A DNA stretch of 64,000 bases from Diadema setosum (lineage: Eukaryota > Echinodermata > Echinoidea > Diadematoida > Diadematidae). The DNA lies in contig CM067065.1 of assembly GCA_033980235.1 (NCBI GenBank), forward strand, positions 23,573,337 to 23,637,336, in the 5' to 3' direction. The notes beneath the pieces are model-generated. The model worked only from the letters and a program-made list of their open reading frames with translations. It had not been told where the DNA came from and did no database searches. Below are positions 1-11,587 of the stretch, piece after piece (the first letter of the stretch is position 1; each line of letters starts with the position of its first letter). A program made the position numbers and the translations under genes.

Positions 1-192
1 ATATATATATATATATCTAGATGGCACCTTAGGGAGACATACTGGGGGGAAGTGTCTTCATTAGGGAGACAACTGGTCATTAAGGAGACAATTTTCGTGT
101 CTCCGTCCTTTGCGTAAACTGCCATTGAACATGTATATAACAAATTTGCATATAAAACAAATGGAAATGTCTTCCAAATGACCCATCTAGGA

Positions 193-234
<42 letters not shown>

Positions 235-884
235 GATGTGTGTGCGCGTGTGTGTGTGTGTGTGTGTATGTGTGTATTGTGTAACATATGCATGGTCTAA
301 TCTTGAGCCCCCTCCAGTGTTTGCCCCCCCCCCCCCCCCCCAATCCAAAACTGCTTCCGGCGCGCCTGGGCCTATGTATGCATATACTAGTAATATGCCA
401 ACATAATAATAATAATGACGATGATAAAAATAATGAACATTTATATTGCGCAGCTACTGTAATAATATACTCTACTGGGCATTACAATGTAATAATCACA
501 ACATGCATAATTCAAACACAAAATAACCTGACCTTAAATTCATGAATTGTGGCTGTTTACATGATTAAGTTGCTTTTTCTCTGCATTTATTACCAGTCAA
601 GATTGATATTACATCTCTACCCCCGATAATCTATTGCCATAATCGTCGTTACCACCACCACTATAACGTTTCAAAGCATCTCATAACTATCAAGCGTCCA
701 GAATTTTATCAAGAATTTTGGGGGCAATGAGGGCGTACCCTGCATTTTCCATAATTGCATGTGGTTAACGCTAGGTGCAACCTTGGTGCTGATCCGACTT
801 TACTTGGAGGTAGTTCTCGGGGATTATTGCTGGCCGACCCGACGTGTTGCAGCTGCAGCGTGTAATGATTACATTTTTCCATAT
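1..884. other. Intergenic DNA with microsatellites, no gene seen
   Basis: This stretch holds a terminal AT run at 1-16, an AT repeat at about 195-231, a TG repeat at about 237-271 and a C run near 324-341. The short open frames here are made of the repeats (for example a Thr-His string from the TG tract) and have no codon structure suggesting a protein. Nothing else is recognised. Confidence 0.6.
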
Positions 885-3095
885 AATGAAGTTTGAAGTT
901 TGAAGTTTATTATTAGCAACAACATTTGAACATGTACATTTTCAATCATTAAACAATTGTATTTACATACATATATGAAAAAAAAAATACTTATCTATTA
1001 CTCCTTTACAATAACATGATTAAATGAAGACATTTGAGATTTAATTGTGATACATGTAGCGTAATTCTACAAAGTTGTTGTTAACAAGGAAACCAAAAGT
1101 TAGCACACGTGCTAGTCGAGATTGGTCACCTTGATCTTCATACTAAAAGCTAAACACAAACGAAAAATAATTACATGGTTGGTTGAAATGGCTGTTAATA
1201 TTTAAATACAACGTACATCATATATTTTCTAACATAGAAAACTAATTATACTTGATACAATATCTATTAGAGAAGGAAATCTGCAAGGCATTTACGAAAT
1301 GTAGATCTTTTGCTTTGTTCACGCATTTCTCGTGGCAATGTGTTCCAAAGTTTTGGTCCTAAGTAAGAAATTGAAAATTGTCCCTGTGTGGTTCTAAATT
1401 TTGGTAAGTACAACATTCTTTTTTCATTTGTTCTTGTCCTGTAAGTATGATGCACAATTTGGCAATAGTCATACAGAGGGTGCGGAATAGTTCCATTGCA
1501 GAGATCGTACATAAATGTTAAAACTGAGAACTTATGTAACCTAACAACATCTAGAAGTTTGAATCGTTGGAACAATGGTTCTGAATGTGTTCGTAAAGTC
1601 GAAAATGTTATAGCTCTCAGAGCCATTTTTTGAGAAATATGTATACAATTTAAGTGAGATTTATAAGTACTGCCCCATACTTCAATACCATATAATATGT
1701 GTGGCTGTATAAAAGATTTATACAAAAGCACAAGAATGCGCTGCGGAACATACTGTCTTAATTTATACAATACACCTACTTTCCTTCGAACACATTTATT
1801 TACCAATTGAATGTGAGGTTTCCAAGTGAGATGACAATCAATCTGAGTTCCGATAAAGGATGCAACACTCACTTCATCAATGTCTGTGTCAGATAGTTTT
1901 ATTGCACCCCGCATCGAAACTAACTGGCGTTTTCTTCTGATTACCATATAATTTGTTTTCTTTAAATTGATTGTAATCTTATTGGCATTACACCATGTTT
2001 GAACTTTGTGCAGGTTTTCATTTATTTCATTCACATCTATTTCTTTTTGGCGAGCAGCATAAGTATGAAAAATATTTGAATCGTCGGCAAACAATCTGAA
2101 TTTAAAGAAGGAGCAAGAGCGTGGCAAATCATTTATAAATATCAAAAAGAGTGTTGGCCCCAAAACTGACCCTTGCGGGACACCACAAGTTATAGTCTTC
2201 GGTGTCGAGACCATTCCTCTATAAGATAACAGCTGAGATCTGTTGGACAGATAATCAGCAAACCATTGAAGTGGAATTCCACGAACACCATAATGAGCCA
2301 GTTTACATAGAAGAATATCATGATTTATCGTATCAAAAGCCTTTTTAAAATCTATAAAGATACCAAGTGTTACTTTTCCTTCATCAAGTGATGTCATTAG
2401 TGTATTTACAAGATCAATTAAAGACAATTTCGTACTGTATCTTTTACGAAAGCCATATTGGTGTTTATAAAAAATATCATCGGACTCAAAAAAATCAACC
2501 AGTCTATCATTTACAATTTTCTCTAAAACCTTTCCAATTATTGGCAGAACGGAGATAGGTCGGTAATTTCCAGGGTCCGATTTTGGTCCTTTTTTATATA
2601 TTGGTGTTACTTTGGCTATCTTTAAGGCTTGAGGATAAATTCCAGTTTCTAAGGACAAATTAAAAATGTAAAGCAATGGCTTACAAAGAAAACTTGCTGC
2701 ATCCTTTAATAATCTTACTGGTAAATTATCATATCCATGTGATTTCTTAGAGTCTAATGCGAATAAAATATCGAACACTTCTTTCTCTGTAACTGGCCTC
2801 CAAAATAACGATTTATTATTCTTTTCCCCCAAGAATTCTTTTAGATTTATTTGTGTTTCAGGAATCTTAGTGGCCAACTTTGGTCCTACAGTAACAAAAT
2901 AGTCATTAAGCTCTTCTGCTATTTCTTTTGCAGAAAAAACAGATTTAACTTCATCAACTTTATTAACCTCCAACTCTTCAATTTCTAAACTTGCAGTATG
3001 TTCTTTACCAGGATTTAACAACTCATTGACTATTTTCCATGTTTTACCCGAATCTTGCTTATTATCATTAAACATACTACTATAATAAATGTCAT
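885..3095 (-). mobile_element. 5'-truncated non-LTR retrotransposon (CR1/Jockey-like LINE)
   Basis: The element lies on the minus strand. Its coding part is a 602-codon reverse transcriptase frame at 1267-3075. Its 3' UTR runs down to about 885, where the sequence ends in short tandem copies of AAACTTC, the kind of microsatellite-like 3' end common in CR1-type LINEs instead of a poly(A) tail. No endonuclease is present: upstream of the RT frame an in-frame stop appears within about 30 bases and the sequence becomes unrelated, so the copy is 5'-truncated at about 3090-3125. No target duplication was identified by eye. Confidence 0.8.
1267..3075 (-). CDS. LINE reverse transcriptase, open but lacking the endonuclease
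   Basis: This frame encodes a non-LTR retrotransposon reverse transcriptase. Visible motifs are NYRPISVLP, GFRKRYST, FIDFKKAFDTINHDIL, GVPQGSVLGP and the catalytic FADDSNIF, followed by the LINE thumb/C-terminal region with QKMALRAITFS and SYLGPKLWNTLPR. In an intact element the protein performs target-primed reverse transcription in the nucleus. The frame has no internal stop over 602 codons, unlike the LINE at 43714-46806, so this copy is relatively young. The N-terminal APE-type endonuclease is missing, so it cannot move by itself. The annotated methionine is just the first ATG after the truncation point and is not a native start. The C-terminal part is clearly related to the fragment at 61193-61702. 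Assignment to CR1 versus Jockey is not certain. Confidence 0.85.
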   Translation of the reverse strand: MFNDNKQDSGKTWKIVNELLNPGKEHTASLEIEELEVNKVDEVKSVFSAKEIAEELNDYFVTVGPKLATKIPETQINLKEFLGEKNNKSLFWRPVTEKEVFDILFALDSKKSHGYDNLPVRLLKDAASFLCKPLLYIFNLSLETGIYPQALKIAKVTPIYKKGPKSDPGNYRPISVLPIIGKVLEKIVNDRLVDFFESDDIFYKHQYGFRKRYSTKLSLIDLVNTLMTSLDEGKVTLGIFIDFKKAFDTINHDILLCKLAHYGVRGIPLQWFADYLSNRSQLLSYRGMVSTPKTITCGVPQGSVLGPTLFLIFINDLPRSCSFFKFRLFADDSNIFHTYAARQKEIDVNEINENLHKVQTWCNANKITINLKKTNYMVIRRKRQLVSMRGAIKLSDTDIDEVSVASFIGTQIDCHLTWKPHIQLVNKCVRRKVGVLYKLRQYVPQRILVLLYKSFIQPHILYGIEVWGSTYKSHLNCIHISQKMALRAITFSTLRTHSEPLFQRFKLLDVVRLHKFSVLTFMYDLCNGTIPHPLYDYCQIVHHTYRTRTNEKRMLYLPKFRTTQGQFSISYLGPKLWNTLPREMREQSKRSTFRKCLADFLL

Positions 3096-3232
3096 ATTAT
3101 TGTAACATAATATGATATGAAAAGAATCATAAAAAGAAAACCGGCCCTTTATGTTCGTGAACCGCCTGCACTCTGCCTGAATTACACAAAATGCTCAATT
3201 CGTTAAAAAAGGAAAGTGTGAGAGCAAGTCTA
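3096..3232. other. Short spacer between LINE and inverted-repeat element
   Basis: Unremarkable sequence of 137 bases. No coding or RNA feature is visible. Confidence 0.4.
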
Positions 3233-4579
3233 AGGCTACGGTCACAACTCAGAGCGGCGACCGACCGATTTGTAGCCTGCTCGGTCGCTGCTGAAATTTT
3301 GGCACCGCCCAGCAGGTTTTGGAGATGCTGAGCAGGCTGTAAAACTCTAGCGATGGCCGAGCAGTGCCCGTCGGTCACCGATCGATTTTCAGAAAAAAAT
3401 TTTGGCGAAATATGGGGATCTGCAACGCGCAGAGTCCGAGCAGTCACCGAGCGATGCCCCATCGGCAACTGGACGATCTCCCACCGGTCACCGGCCAATT
3501 TTTACGAAATCGCTCAACGACCGACGGGTGATCGATTGGTCATCTACCGGTGACCCGTAGGCGTACCGACGGCCACCCGTCGTTCTCTGCCGGAAATTTC
3601 TCACGAGCTACCTGTGTTTATTAATGTACCTATGTGATTTTTGTGATGTGTTAATAATCAACTAAGATAAAACTCAGGCAAAAGATCTTAGAGTTTAATT
3701 ATCAACTAACAAACCTCAGCTATGTGATACCACAGATAACTAGAAATTAGGAAATAAAACAAAAGGGAGGAACACCCAAGATGGAACAAAGATTAGAATA
3801 GATTAGATTTTTCCAGAATATCTTCAAAAACTCTCCAAAATATCTTTTATATTTTACAGTATTTTTCTATTCCTATCTAATTTTATATTTTGATTTTCCC
3901 CATCTCTTGTCATTCATTTCTTCTTCAATCAATAGGTCTTAAAATAATGAATGATAAGGTAACCAAACCATATTTTACTACGTCAACATATCAACACTAA
4001 CTTTCAGCTTTCATCTCTTTTGCCCCAAAGTGGTTGCCTCTGACTTCCATGTCCCTTATGTTTGTTGCCGAGATGTTGAGATGCCGAGATGTTGGTGGGG
4101 TTTCTTTGCCTTTTATTCTTCCCCCTGCTTCTTCCACATAGCATTAGATCATCTTCTCCATCTCGTCCCTGGTTTCCTTCAGTGCTTCTGTCATTTTTAT
4201 CTTAACATTTCTAGTCCCTAAGTCGCTCGACGGCGACCGCTCGATCTATTCTCTTGGTTTTCTTCTGTGCTGTTGTCATTTTTGTTTCTATTATTTTTGT
4301 TCCCTAAATCGCTCGGCAGCGACCGCTCGATTAGGTCAGTGCCTGGGCGGTTGCCGCTCGGACACCGAGCGTATTTTGGGCAGCGAGTGAAAACTGGTCG
4401 GTCGCCGCTGAAATTTTAACTCCGCGCTAAAACTTCAGCGGCGACCGACCGATGCCCCCAAAATCAGTGGCGCCTGGTCGGTCACCGGTCGGTCACCGGT
4501 CGTTGTCCGAACGGTTTTGGCTAAACACTCGCCGACCGGTCGCCGAGCAGGCTGATTTTGGGGGTTGTGACCGTAGCCT
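3233..4579. mobile_element. 1.35 kb non-autonomous inverted-repeat element with GC-rich arms
   Basis: The ends are inverted copies: AGGCTACGGTCACAAC at 3233 and its complement ending at 4579, each flanked by TA, which fits a TA target duplication. The arms (about 3233-3570 and 4215-4579) are GC-rich and dominated by repeated GACCGACCGAT/CGGTCGCC words. The centre (about 3600-4200) is AT-rich and without motifs. Open frames in the arms come from these words and are not taken as genes. No transposase is present, so it depended on a source in trans. A Tc1/mariner-type mobiliser is suggested by TA but not proven. Confidence 0.7.
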
Positions 4580-4956
4580 TAGATGTTCGTCTCTAGATTT
4601 GCTGCTGATGAGAAAGTTATGTCGGTCCTGCAGTGGGAAACACAAAACAAACTGCAAAATGAAGAGTACCAGTATCTGATGTAATTCTATGACCTATACA
4701 CCTAAAGACTTAATTTTGTGAAGGAGAAACCTTTCTTTTTATTGTTATATTGAGTGATTGTGTTAACAAGGTTAAGAATTTGTTGAGTAATATATGAATT
4801 CGCATCTGTTTGGCATATATAATAATAATAGGGGGTCACGCCCGACCTGGGTCGCGGTAGTTCCCGTAGGTCGTTATTGCTTTGATGTACAATTAAAAAG
4901 CGCCTTGAGCATTTAATCAAAGTGGAGAACGGCGCTATAGAAAATGTATGTATGTA
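4580..4956. repeat. Spacer with a dispersed-repeat tail
   Basis: At about 4830-4956 the words AAGCGCCTTGAGCATTTAAT and GGCGCTATAGAAAATGTATG occur. This pattern resembles the tail of dispersed retroelement-like repeats in marine invertebrates (from memory of such repeats, not a search). The rest, including a short open frame on the plus strand at 4452-4679, has no recognisable content. Confidence 0.4.
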
Positions 4957-5486
4957 CACTGCAAAAAGTCCGGTGTTAAATATGAAACACCGAGCTGGTG
5001 TTAAATTTTCGGTGTTCATTTTTGGTGTTAAATTAACACCTCCTGGTGTCACTTCAATGTATGAAAATGTTTTTTGACTAGTTACATGGTTACTGTTTTT
5101 CTTGTTGATTTTGAACTTTAACAAAACGATCAAGAACTTTCCGATAAAGTACTTGATTTTGGAAAAAAAGTGTGAAAACATTTACACCACAGTAACACCA
5201 GCTGGTGTGGTCCCTTATTGAAGCTGGGTGGGTGTTATACCATTGAAATTAACACCAGCAATATCAACTCAACACCATGTGGTGTCAATGTTGAATTAAC
5301 ACCAACGCAGTGTCAGAATATCACCAGCTACAGTGTCAAATTAACACCACGAAGTGCCAGGTGAACACTTTTCAACACCATCACAAAATACTTTCAACAC
5401 CTGTCGGTGTGGTCCTCTATTGACACTTGATCGGTGTTAGATTTAACATCCATGGTGTTAAATCTAACACCGATGTTTTTACAGTG
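4957..5486. mobile_element. 530 bp MITE-like element rich in GGTGTTAAATT palindromes
   Basis: Inverted ends begin CACTGCAAAAA at 4957 and finish TTTTTACAGTG at 5486, flanked by TA on both sides. The body is filled with alternating GGTGTTAA and TTAACACC words, so either strand can fold into many small hairpins. There is no coding capacity. It is a non-autonomous DNA element by structure. Confidence 0.7.
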
Positions 5487-7383
5487 TATGTATTATTATT
5501 ATTATATTATAATAAGTAAAGGGGACTTAAGTCTTTTTTTTTATTTACCAAACTCATCTAGCTCTCTTTTTCTCATCCCAGCATAATTACGTCCCCACAC
5601 AAAATTGAACAAATTGCCGACAGGCAAACTACACAGAGAATCAGTTGAAACATCTTATGACAATGGTTGGTCCGGTATGCCCATGTATACCCAACCTACT
5701 GTAAACGGGTTAAAGGGAACTCCGTTTTAAAAATCATTATTGGTTACCATTGTCAAGAAAAATGAAGTAGTATAAACAAAACATAATGAGGGTCTCTGTA
5801 GTTTCAGCGCAATTCTATCCTTGTCAACAGAGAAATTCCCAATAAATCCAAGAAATGTTGTCATTATACAGAGGAACAACAAGCCAAAATCAGATGATCC
5901 GTTTCATCCTACTTTTCCTATTTAATTCTAGGAAGAGAAAGAACGAACATCACAAGAAGGGTGGGAACATACGCTTTGTTACGATAGAACCATCGGAGGC
6001 CTATAGGTCCTAATGATTATGGAAAAATGACACGGCAGAAGAACGCATTACGGTATAGAGTAATGTCATCACACAGCGTTTTGCCGTAAAAAGTCAATGC
6101 TTTGAACAACACTCAAAAGAGCGTTATAGAGTTCAGTTATACATCATAATAGGGAAAGGTAGCTGGCGAAAGTAACATTGTCAGATTAAATTGATCTCAT
6201 CTAATTTTTTAGTCGAACAATTTGAGACAACAAATATGAAACAAATTAGCATACGGGTCATGCCTTCCGAATTAAACGAGCTAATGTACGCTATGAGAAA
6301 TATGTCAACAGGGCACTGCACTTCTATCGATTTATTGATATATAATTTCATATTACGATGGTAACATTATTGCTGTTTTCTTTTCAAACAAGAGAGTAAT
6401 TTAAAAAGCATGCAATTGTGATATGATACAACCAAGCCAAACATATCTGCTTAAAAGATAACTACTGGTGTGTCAACTCTACCAGCCAAAATCTCAAAAT
6501 TTTGATGAAAGGAAATTCCAAACATCTAGTCAGCAAGAAACAAACAAACACACAAACAAATAAACTGAATAAATTTTGCAAGATCTGCTATAGCATAATA
6601 TTCATAATTATGTCAAAGATACTGATACCCCATGAATCAAACACTCAGTCCTGTGGGATGCTGTTGGATCGGATGAATACACTTTTGACTCTGAAAAACG
6701 GTTTCTGGCCAGACAAACAAATGATGTACTAGTTAAGCGTAATATTGTGCATGCCCCTTCATCCCTAATAGTACTGCTGCTTTGACAGAGCATTTAGTGT
6801 GGTAGTTTATTGAAAGCCTCCAATGAATGATGTATTTAGATCCCGATTGCATAACTGAATGTTGCTATTAAGAAAAAAATATCATAGATATATAAAGTTG
6901 CATAGAGCATTATTGTTCTTCTGAGTCAAAGCGTGAGCAGGGTATCACACAGATAATCATTAAAGTCTGCCAATAAACAATAAAGTCTCTCTCTTATGGC
7001 AAATAAAGATCAGAATGTGTCTACAATCATCACAGACAGACCTGCAATCTTTCCTAACTGATATCGCTTTTGTCAATATGACTCAAAAGATAAACCTAAG
7101 GTTAATCATTAACCTGTACAAGTATGAATGTGATATCGCAAACACAACGAGTAAACAATGTAGTTATGACATTATTGTTGTAAGCGGTCGATCTGCATGA
7201 CGCCACTTTATCTTTCACACTGCCTCCTGGATGTTCTGCCATGCACGGTATCCTAGGTTGCACGTACTCAAACCACAGTTGTAGGCCTATAGCATTTATG
7301 CCTCTTCATTTCAGGTCAGAATTTGGACATGAAGAATGAAAGCAATACTACTGATTATGAAAGATAAGAACATGAACAATACT
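5487..7383. other. Intergenic DNA, nothing recognised
   Basis: AT-rich single-copy-looking sequence. Several open frames of 60-76 codons exist at 6502-7200, but they lack domain motifs, splice context or codon bias and are left unannotated. Confidence 0.4.
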
Positions 7384-7814
7384 GGGGCCTGTTCCATAAA
7401 AGTTACTGTTGTAGTAACTTTGCCATCCAATGGTAACTACTATGGCAACAATACTCAACAGTCAATCAAAATCAAGAATTCCATGGAAGTTACCATTGGA
7501 TGGCAAAGTTACCATAATATTACTCTCTAAAAAAAATCGAGTGAAAATATTCACTCTTAATAGAATGAATACAAAAAAGAGTGAATTTAGAGTGAAATTG
7601 GAGTGAATTTTGCGTGAAAATGTTCATTTTCACTCATTTTGGAGTGACCTCAGGGATCACTCGAAGATTTTGGAGTGATCCCTAAGGTCACTCTAAAACG
7701 AGTGAAAATGAACATTTTCACTCAAAATTCACTCTTTTTTCGTATTCACTCTTTTAGGAGTGAATATTTTCACTCGATTTTTTTTTAGAGAGTAACTTTT
7801 ATGGAACTGGCCCC
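7384..7814. mobile_element. MITE with TIR GGGGCC(T/A)GTTCCATAAAAG, carrying a second MITE
   Basis: The left end GGGGCCTGTTCCATAAAAGT at 7384 is mirrored by ACTTTTATGGAACTGGCCCC ending at 7814. A subterminal pair, TTTGCCATCCAATGGTAACT near 7419 and its near-complement near 7489, strengthens the hairpin. The body is interrupted at 7523-7792 by another inverted-repeat element. Confidence 0.65.
7523..7792. mobile_element. 270 bp nearly palindromic MITE nested in the one at 7384-7814
   Basis: The ends CTCTCTAAAAAAAATCGAGT and the complement are inverted, and TA flanks both sides (7521-7522 and 7793-7794). Almost the whole element is one long palindrome built on GAGTGA/TCACTC words, with its axis near 7660. 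Nesting shows that it inserted after the outer MITE. Confidence 0.7.
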
Positions 7815-9445
7815 TGGTCGTGCTGTTAATCATTTCGGATCATCATCAGGCAGATTTTGCCCGTTGCCATTCAGTGATTTTTTTTTTTTTTATTAATAAA
7901 CGAATTTAAGTACTTTGCAACGATTTAGGACACAGAAAATAGTGGTGAATTTGTGATTTTTTGAATTAAACGAATAAGAATGAAAACATTAGGGGACGTT
8001 GTGAATTACTAAATCGGTTGCAAGTCACTAGTCACTAACAACCCACCACGAGCTAGTTATATAGTGTTTTATTGCTCGTGGGTCTTGATAACTTGGTGGG
8101 CTTTGTGGGATGTGTGACTCATCCTTACATAAGCCTACTTTCATGAAAACGACGAGAGAGATGTTGCATTTTTGAAACTGAACGCCAACAATCTGGAATT
8201 AAATTATATTGAGCAGAATACCTAATTTATTAAATTCAAAAGATGATATGGCTTATGAAAAAGAAGTCACTTGCATGATAATTGGACGTCGGGTATGTTC
8301 CCAACCACGAGTTCAAAATGTTCTGAGAAACACATCAAGTTACAACATCAAGGAATAAAATAAACTTTAGAAATTGTGAGGAATAATAGGTCTATATGTT
8401 CATGGGTATTAAAACGTAAAGCATTCAAGAAACAAATCCTAAAATACATCTGGAGGATTGGTTTTGCTAAAAGTGATTTTATAGATCGTCATGATATACA
8501 GGTAACTGTTTCCGGCTACAGACATGGGCCTAACAAACGATGAGGTATACCCATATTTCACAATACAGCGGCTTCATCACAAGAGTAAAATAGAGTGTGA
8601 CAGCATATAGATAGAAATTCTATAGGCCTATAGTAACTTGGGGAAAAAGTCCCCCCAAAACAAACAAACAAAACACAGACAAACAAAAAACAAAAGCAAC
8701 AACAACACAAAAAAGGGTCTGTGGTATTGCCATACGCTGTCAGCGTGGAATTCATCTTACAGCTTTTACAATATACATGTTATTCAATTTTAGAATGAAA
8801 GATGATTGATAATAATCGTTCAGGTTAATCTTTAACGTGTGCAAATACATGCCTCTGATAAATGCATAAGGCTAACTCACCATTTTTTTTTTTTCGTGGC
8901 GAAGAAAGGAAGATCTATCATGTACACACACTCACCTTTAGTAATTATGCCATCTTGCATTTTAAGCCGGCTTTTAGCCCCAAAGAATGAAACTGGTACT
9001 TTGGTCGATAACAGTTCAAACCCTTGATTTATCATGCTATGAAACATTTGAAGTCATTGTCATGCACTATCTATTTATCAATTAGTAGGCGAGCAAATTT
9101 ATATAACGTTGTACCTTGAACCATGTCTCCTGCGGAAAATCAACGGTGTGATATACTTGTACGCCACGTAAAAAATTCTACACGGACAATTTGATAAGTT
9201 TGCAGCGAGCAAAATTAAATGGGTACGTCGCTGGTTTGAACCACGCGTTTACTCTCCTTTACCCTTTTAGAGAAAAGAATCCCATTCACATCAAGGCTTT
9301 ACAGTGCATTCAGGGTGTTTGACTTCCGACATCGAGAATGATGATATCTGTCAGAATTTGACGGGCGTAACGATTTTAAAGTGCTGTAGGATAACTTACT
9401 CACTTGGTTTGTATAAGCAGCCTGAGATGTTCATAACCTGCAGCG
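7815..9445. other. Upstream flank and probable 5' UTR of the Ig-NLR gene
   Basis: No transposon structure is evident. The last few hundred bases before the start codon at 9446 should contain the promoter and 5' UTR. Short upstream ATG frames (for example at 9123) terminate quickly. Confidence 0.4.
9098..9107 (+). promoter_or_regulatory. Possible TATA-like box
   Basis: TTTATATAAC lies about 345 bases upstream of the proposed start codon. If used, transcription would begin near 9130 and give a 5' UTR of about 310 nt. AT-rich words are common in this window, so the call is weak. Confidence 0.2.
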
Positions 9446-9518
9446 ATGGATCGAAAATACAACCTCGTTCTGCTCCTGATATTGAATTCGTTAGTGTTCT
9501 TGGGCCCCGCTGCACAAG
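9446..9518 (+). CDS. Exon 1: signal peptide
   Basis: ATG at 9446 opens 24 codons: a short basic start (MDRKYN), a hydrophobic core (LVLLLILNSLVFL) and a small-residue end (GPAAQ). This is a textbook secretory signal. The exon stops at a GTAGGC donor in phase 1, exactly the phase needed by the Ig exon at 12512, where the split codon becomes Val. This directs the product into the secretory pathway and supports an extracellular location of the Ig domains. No alternative signal exon in the right phase was found between here and 12512. Confidence 0.7.
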
Positions 9519-9806
9519 GTAGGCCTACGTGTAACATTTCTTAATCGTAGGCCTAGACCTAATGGAGCAACATGAAGCAAGAGACAGGTGTATGTTTAAA
9601 AGAGGCTCAGATACCAGATGAGATTGACATCGCTTATTCTCTCATTAACATATTTGCAAGTATTTCAATTGTAATGTGCGTGTGTGTGTGTGTGTGTGTG
9701 TATGTGTGTGTGTGAGTGTTTTTTTTTTGTGTGTGTTTTGGTCATTTATGCGAGTGGCCCAGGAAAATTCAGACCCGAGCCAGGAAAGTATGACAAATGA
9801 CAAGAA

Positions 9807-9854
<48 letters not shown>

Positions 9855-11526
9855 TGTAAGAAAAATGGAATGGGAGCACTCAAATATTGATATGGTTGGT
9901 ATAGGTGTAAAGTGTCATGAATTAGCAAAATAAAAAAGGAAAAAAATATTCCAACATTAAAAGATTGCATGACCTCATCCTTACCATTATTCTTCAATGT
10001 CCAATACCGCCACCCCCAAACCTTAAGAGAGAAAAGAATGTCCATTATGTCATCCAATGGAAATCTGATAAATTTTTCTCTCCCCCCCCCCCAAATTTGT
10101 GCTATTTATTCATGCCATTTGTTTTGTGTAGCATGGGGAAAGAGTAATAACATAGATTTATATGTTTAGAAGGAGCAGAGAATAGACATGCAACAATAAT
10201 ACTCGTTGCAGAATGCTTAAACCTAGAATTAATTGATTTGTTTGGCCAAGTGTTAATAACAAGAAATATTTTTTAACTTTGCATTACCTTTTCTTATTGA
10301 GAGATTAAACCTCATACAAAGCACATGACAACACCAGTATTCTACAGACGCACAATTATATTCAATACTAAGCATTCTGATGATCGATCCAACCACAAAA
10401 GATTACCGACTCCTTGATTTAACCCGAATCATTGTAGAATTTTGTTAGCGTATTCTAATGGTGTATATTACGCCATCACGATACAAGTACTACAGTAAAA
10501 AAAAATCCCAGTTGTCATAAGTTGGCATTTGCTGTTACCAGGTAATATGTGAGAAAGACACTGACTCTACTTCCCGAAACAGAAAGGCAGTTTGAAATTG
10601 ATTACCAAAATGGCCAAAATGTTAATGACCCATTGTCATGAATACAGAAATACCAAATAATGTACCTGATTGTGGACAAGAGAATTTAGCGTTTATCCTT
10701 ATTCAAAAATCATTAGCAAGCAATGATAGTTTGTGCGTGTGCGGAATGATTACTGTCAATCTGCTTCACTGTGTACATCTACAAGAATCGTGGTTGATAT
10801 GGGCACCGAAGACGAGAGCACATTCTGAGATTTGAGACTAACTTTACCAATTCTATCCATAGCAAAGCTTGCACAAATGCACTGAAGAGGAATGTAAGCA
10901 TCTGAACACTGGTAATATATCAGACATTGCAAAAGTAGAAAATAAAACAAAGAAGCAATCGAACAAACAAAAGCAAACAGAAATCCACGCCTATATGATC
11001 ATTTGACATTACGAGCCATGTACATGCTTACTGATTCTTCTTCATTATTTACCAGAAATGAGACAAAAACCCAGGCATGGTGATTTAAAGAAGTTCTAAA
11101 ATGTGAGATAGGGATAGAAACAACCAATTTCAAAATGTAAATCTGCATAATCAATGTCAAGTATTGTTAGATATACAAAATGTGAACAATAGTTATAATA
11201 AAATGGTTTCTAGAACAAATCGTCTAGAGTGTATAGGGTTCATTGAGAAAAATAGTGATATCTCCTTGTAGTTTAGGCTTTATTGGGAAATTTGTATATG
11301 GTAGAATATCTAGTGATTCAACTAACCTACACTTATGCATCAATGTGATAACTCGAACATCTTTAAATCACTGCTCCCAATGGTAAATAATACCTTTATT
11401 TTCCTATACACACATGTCATCTTCTGTCATCAATATGCGTCTATGAATTTCGATGTAGTTGTTTTGATGTCTGATCCTGATAAATAATAGTCTCTTTGAT
11501 TCCTTTTCTGTTGCATTAGAATGATA

Positions 11527-11587
<61 letters not shown>

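Noticed and set aside
9304..9522. 72-codon open frame overlapping exon 1 in another frame
   Set aside because: It begins with GTG and lacks hydrophobic or domain features. The overlapping ATG frame at 9446 has the signal peptide and the correct splice phase.
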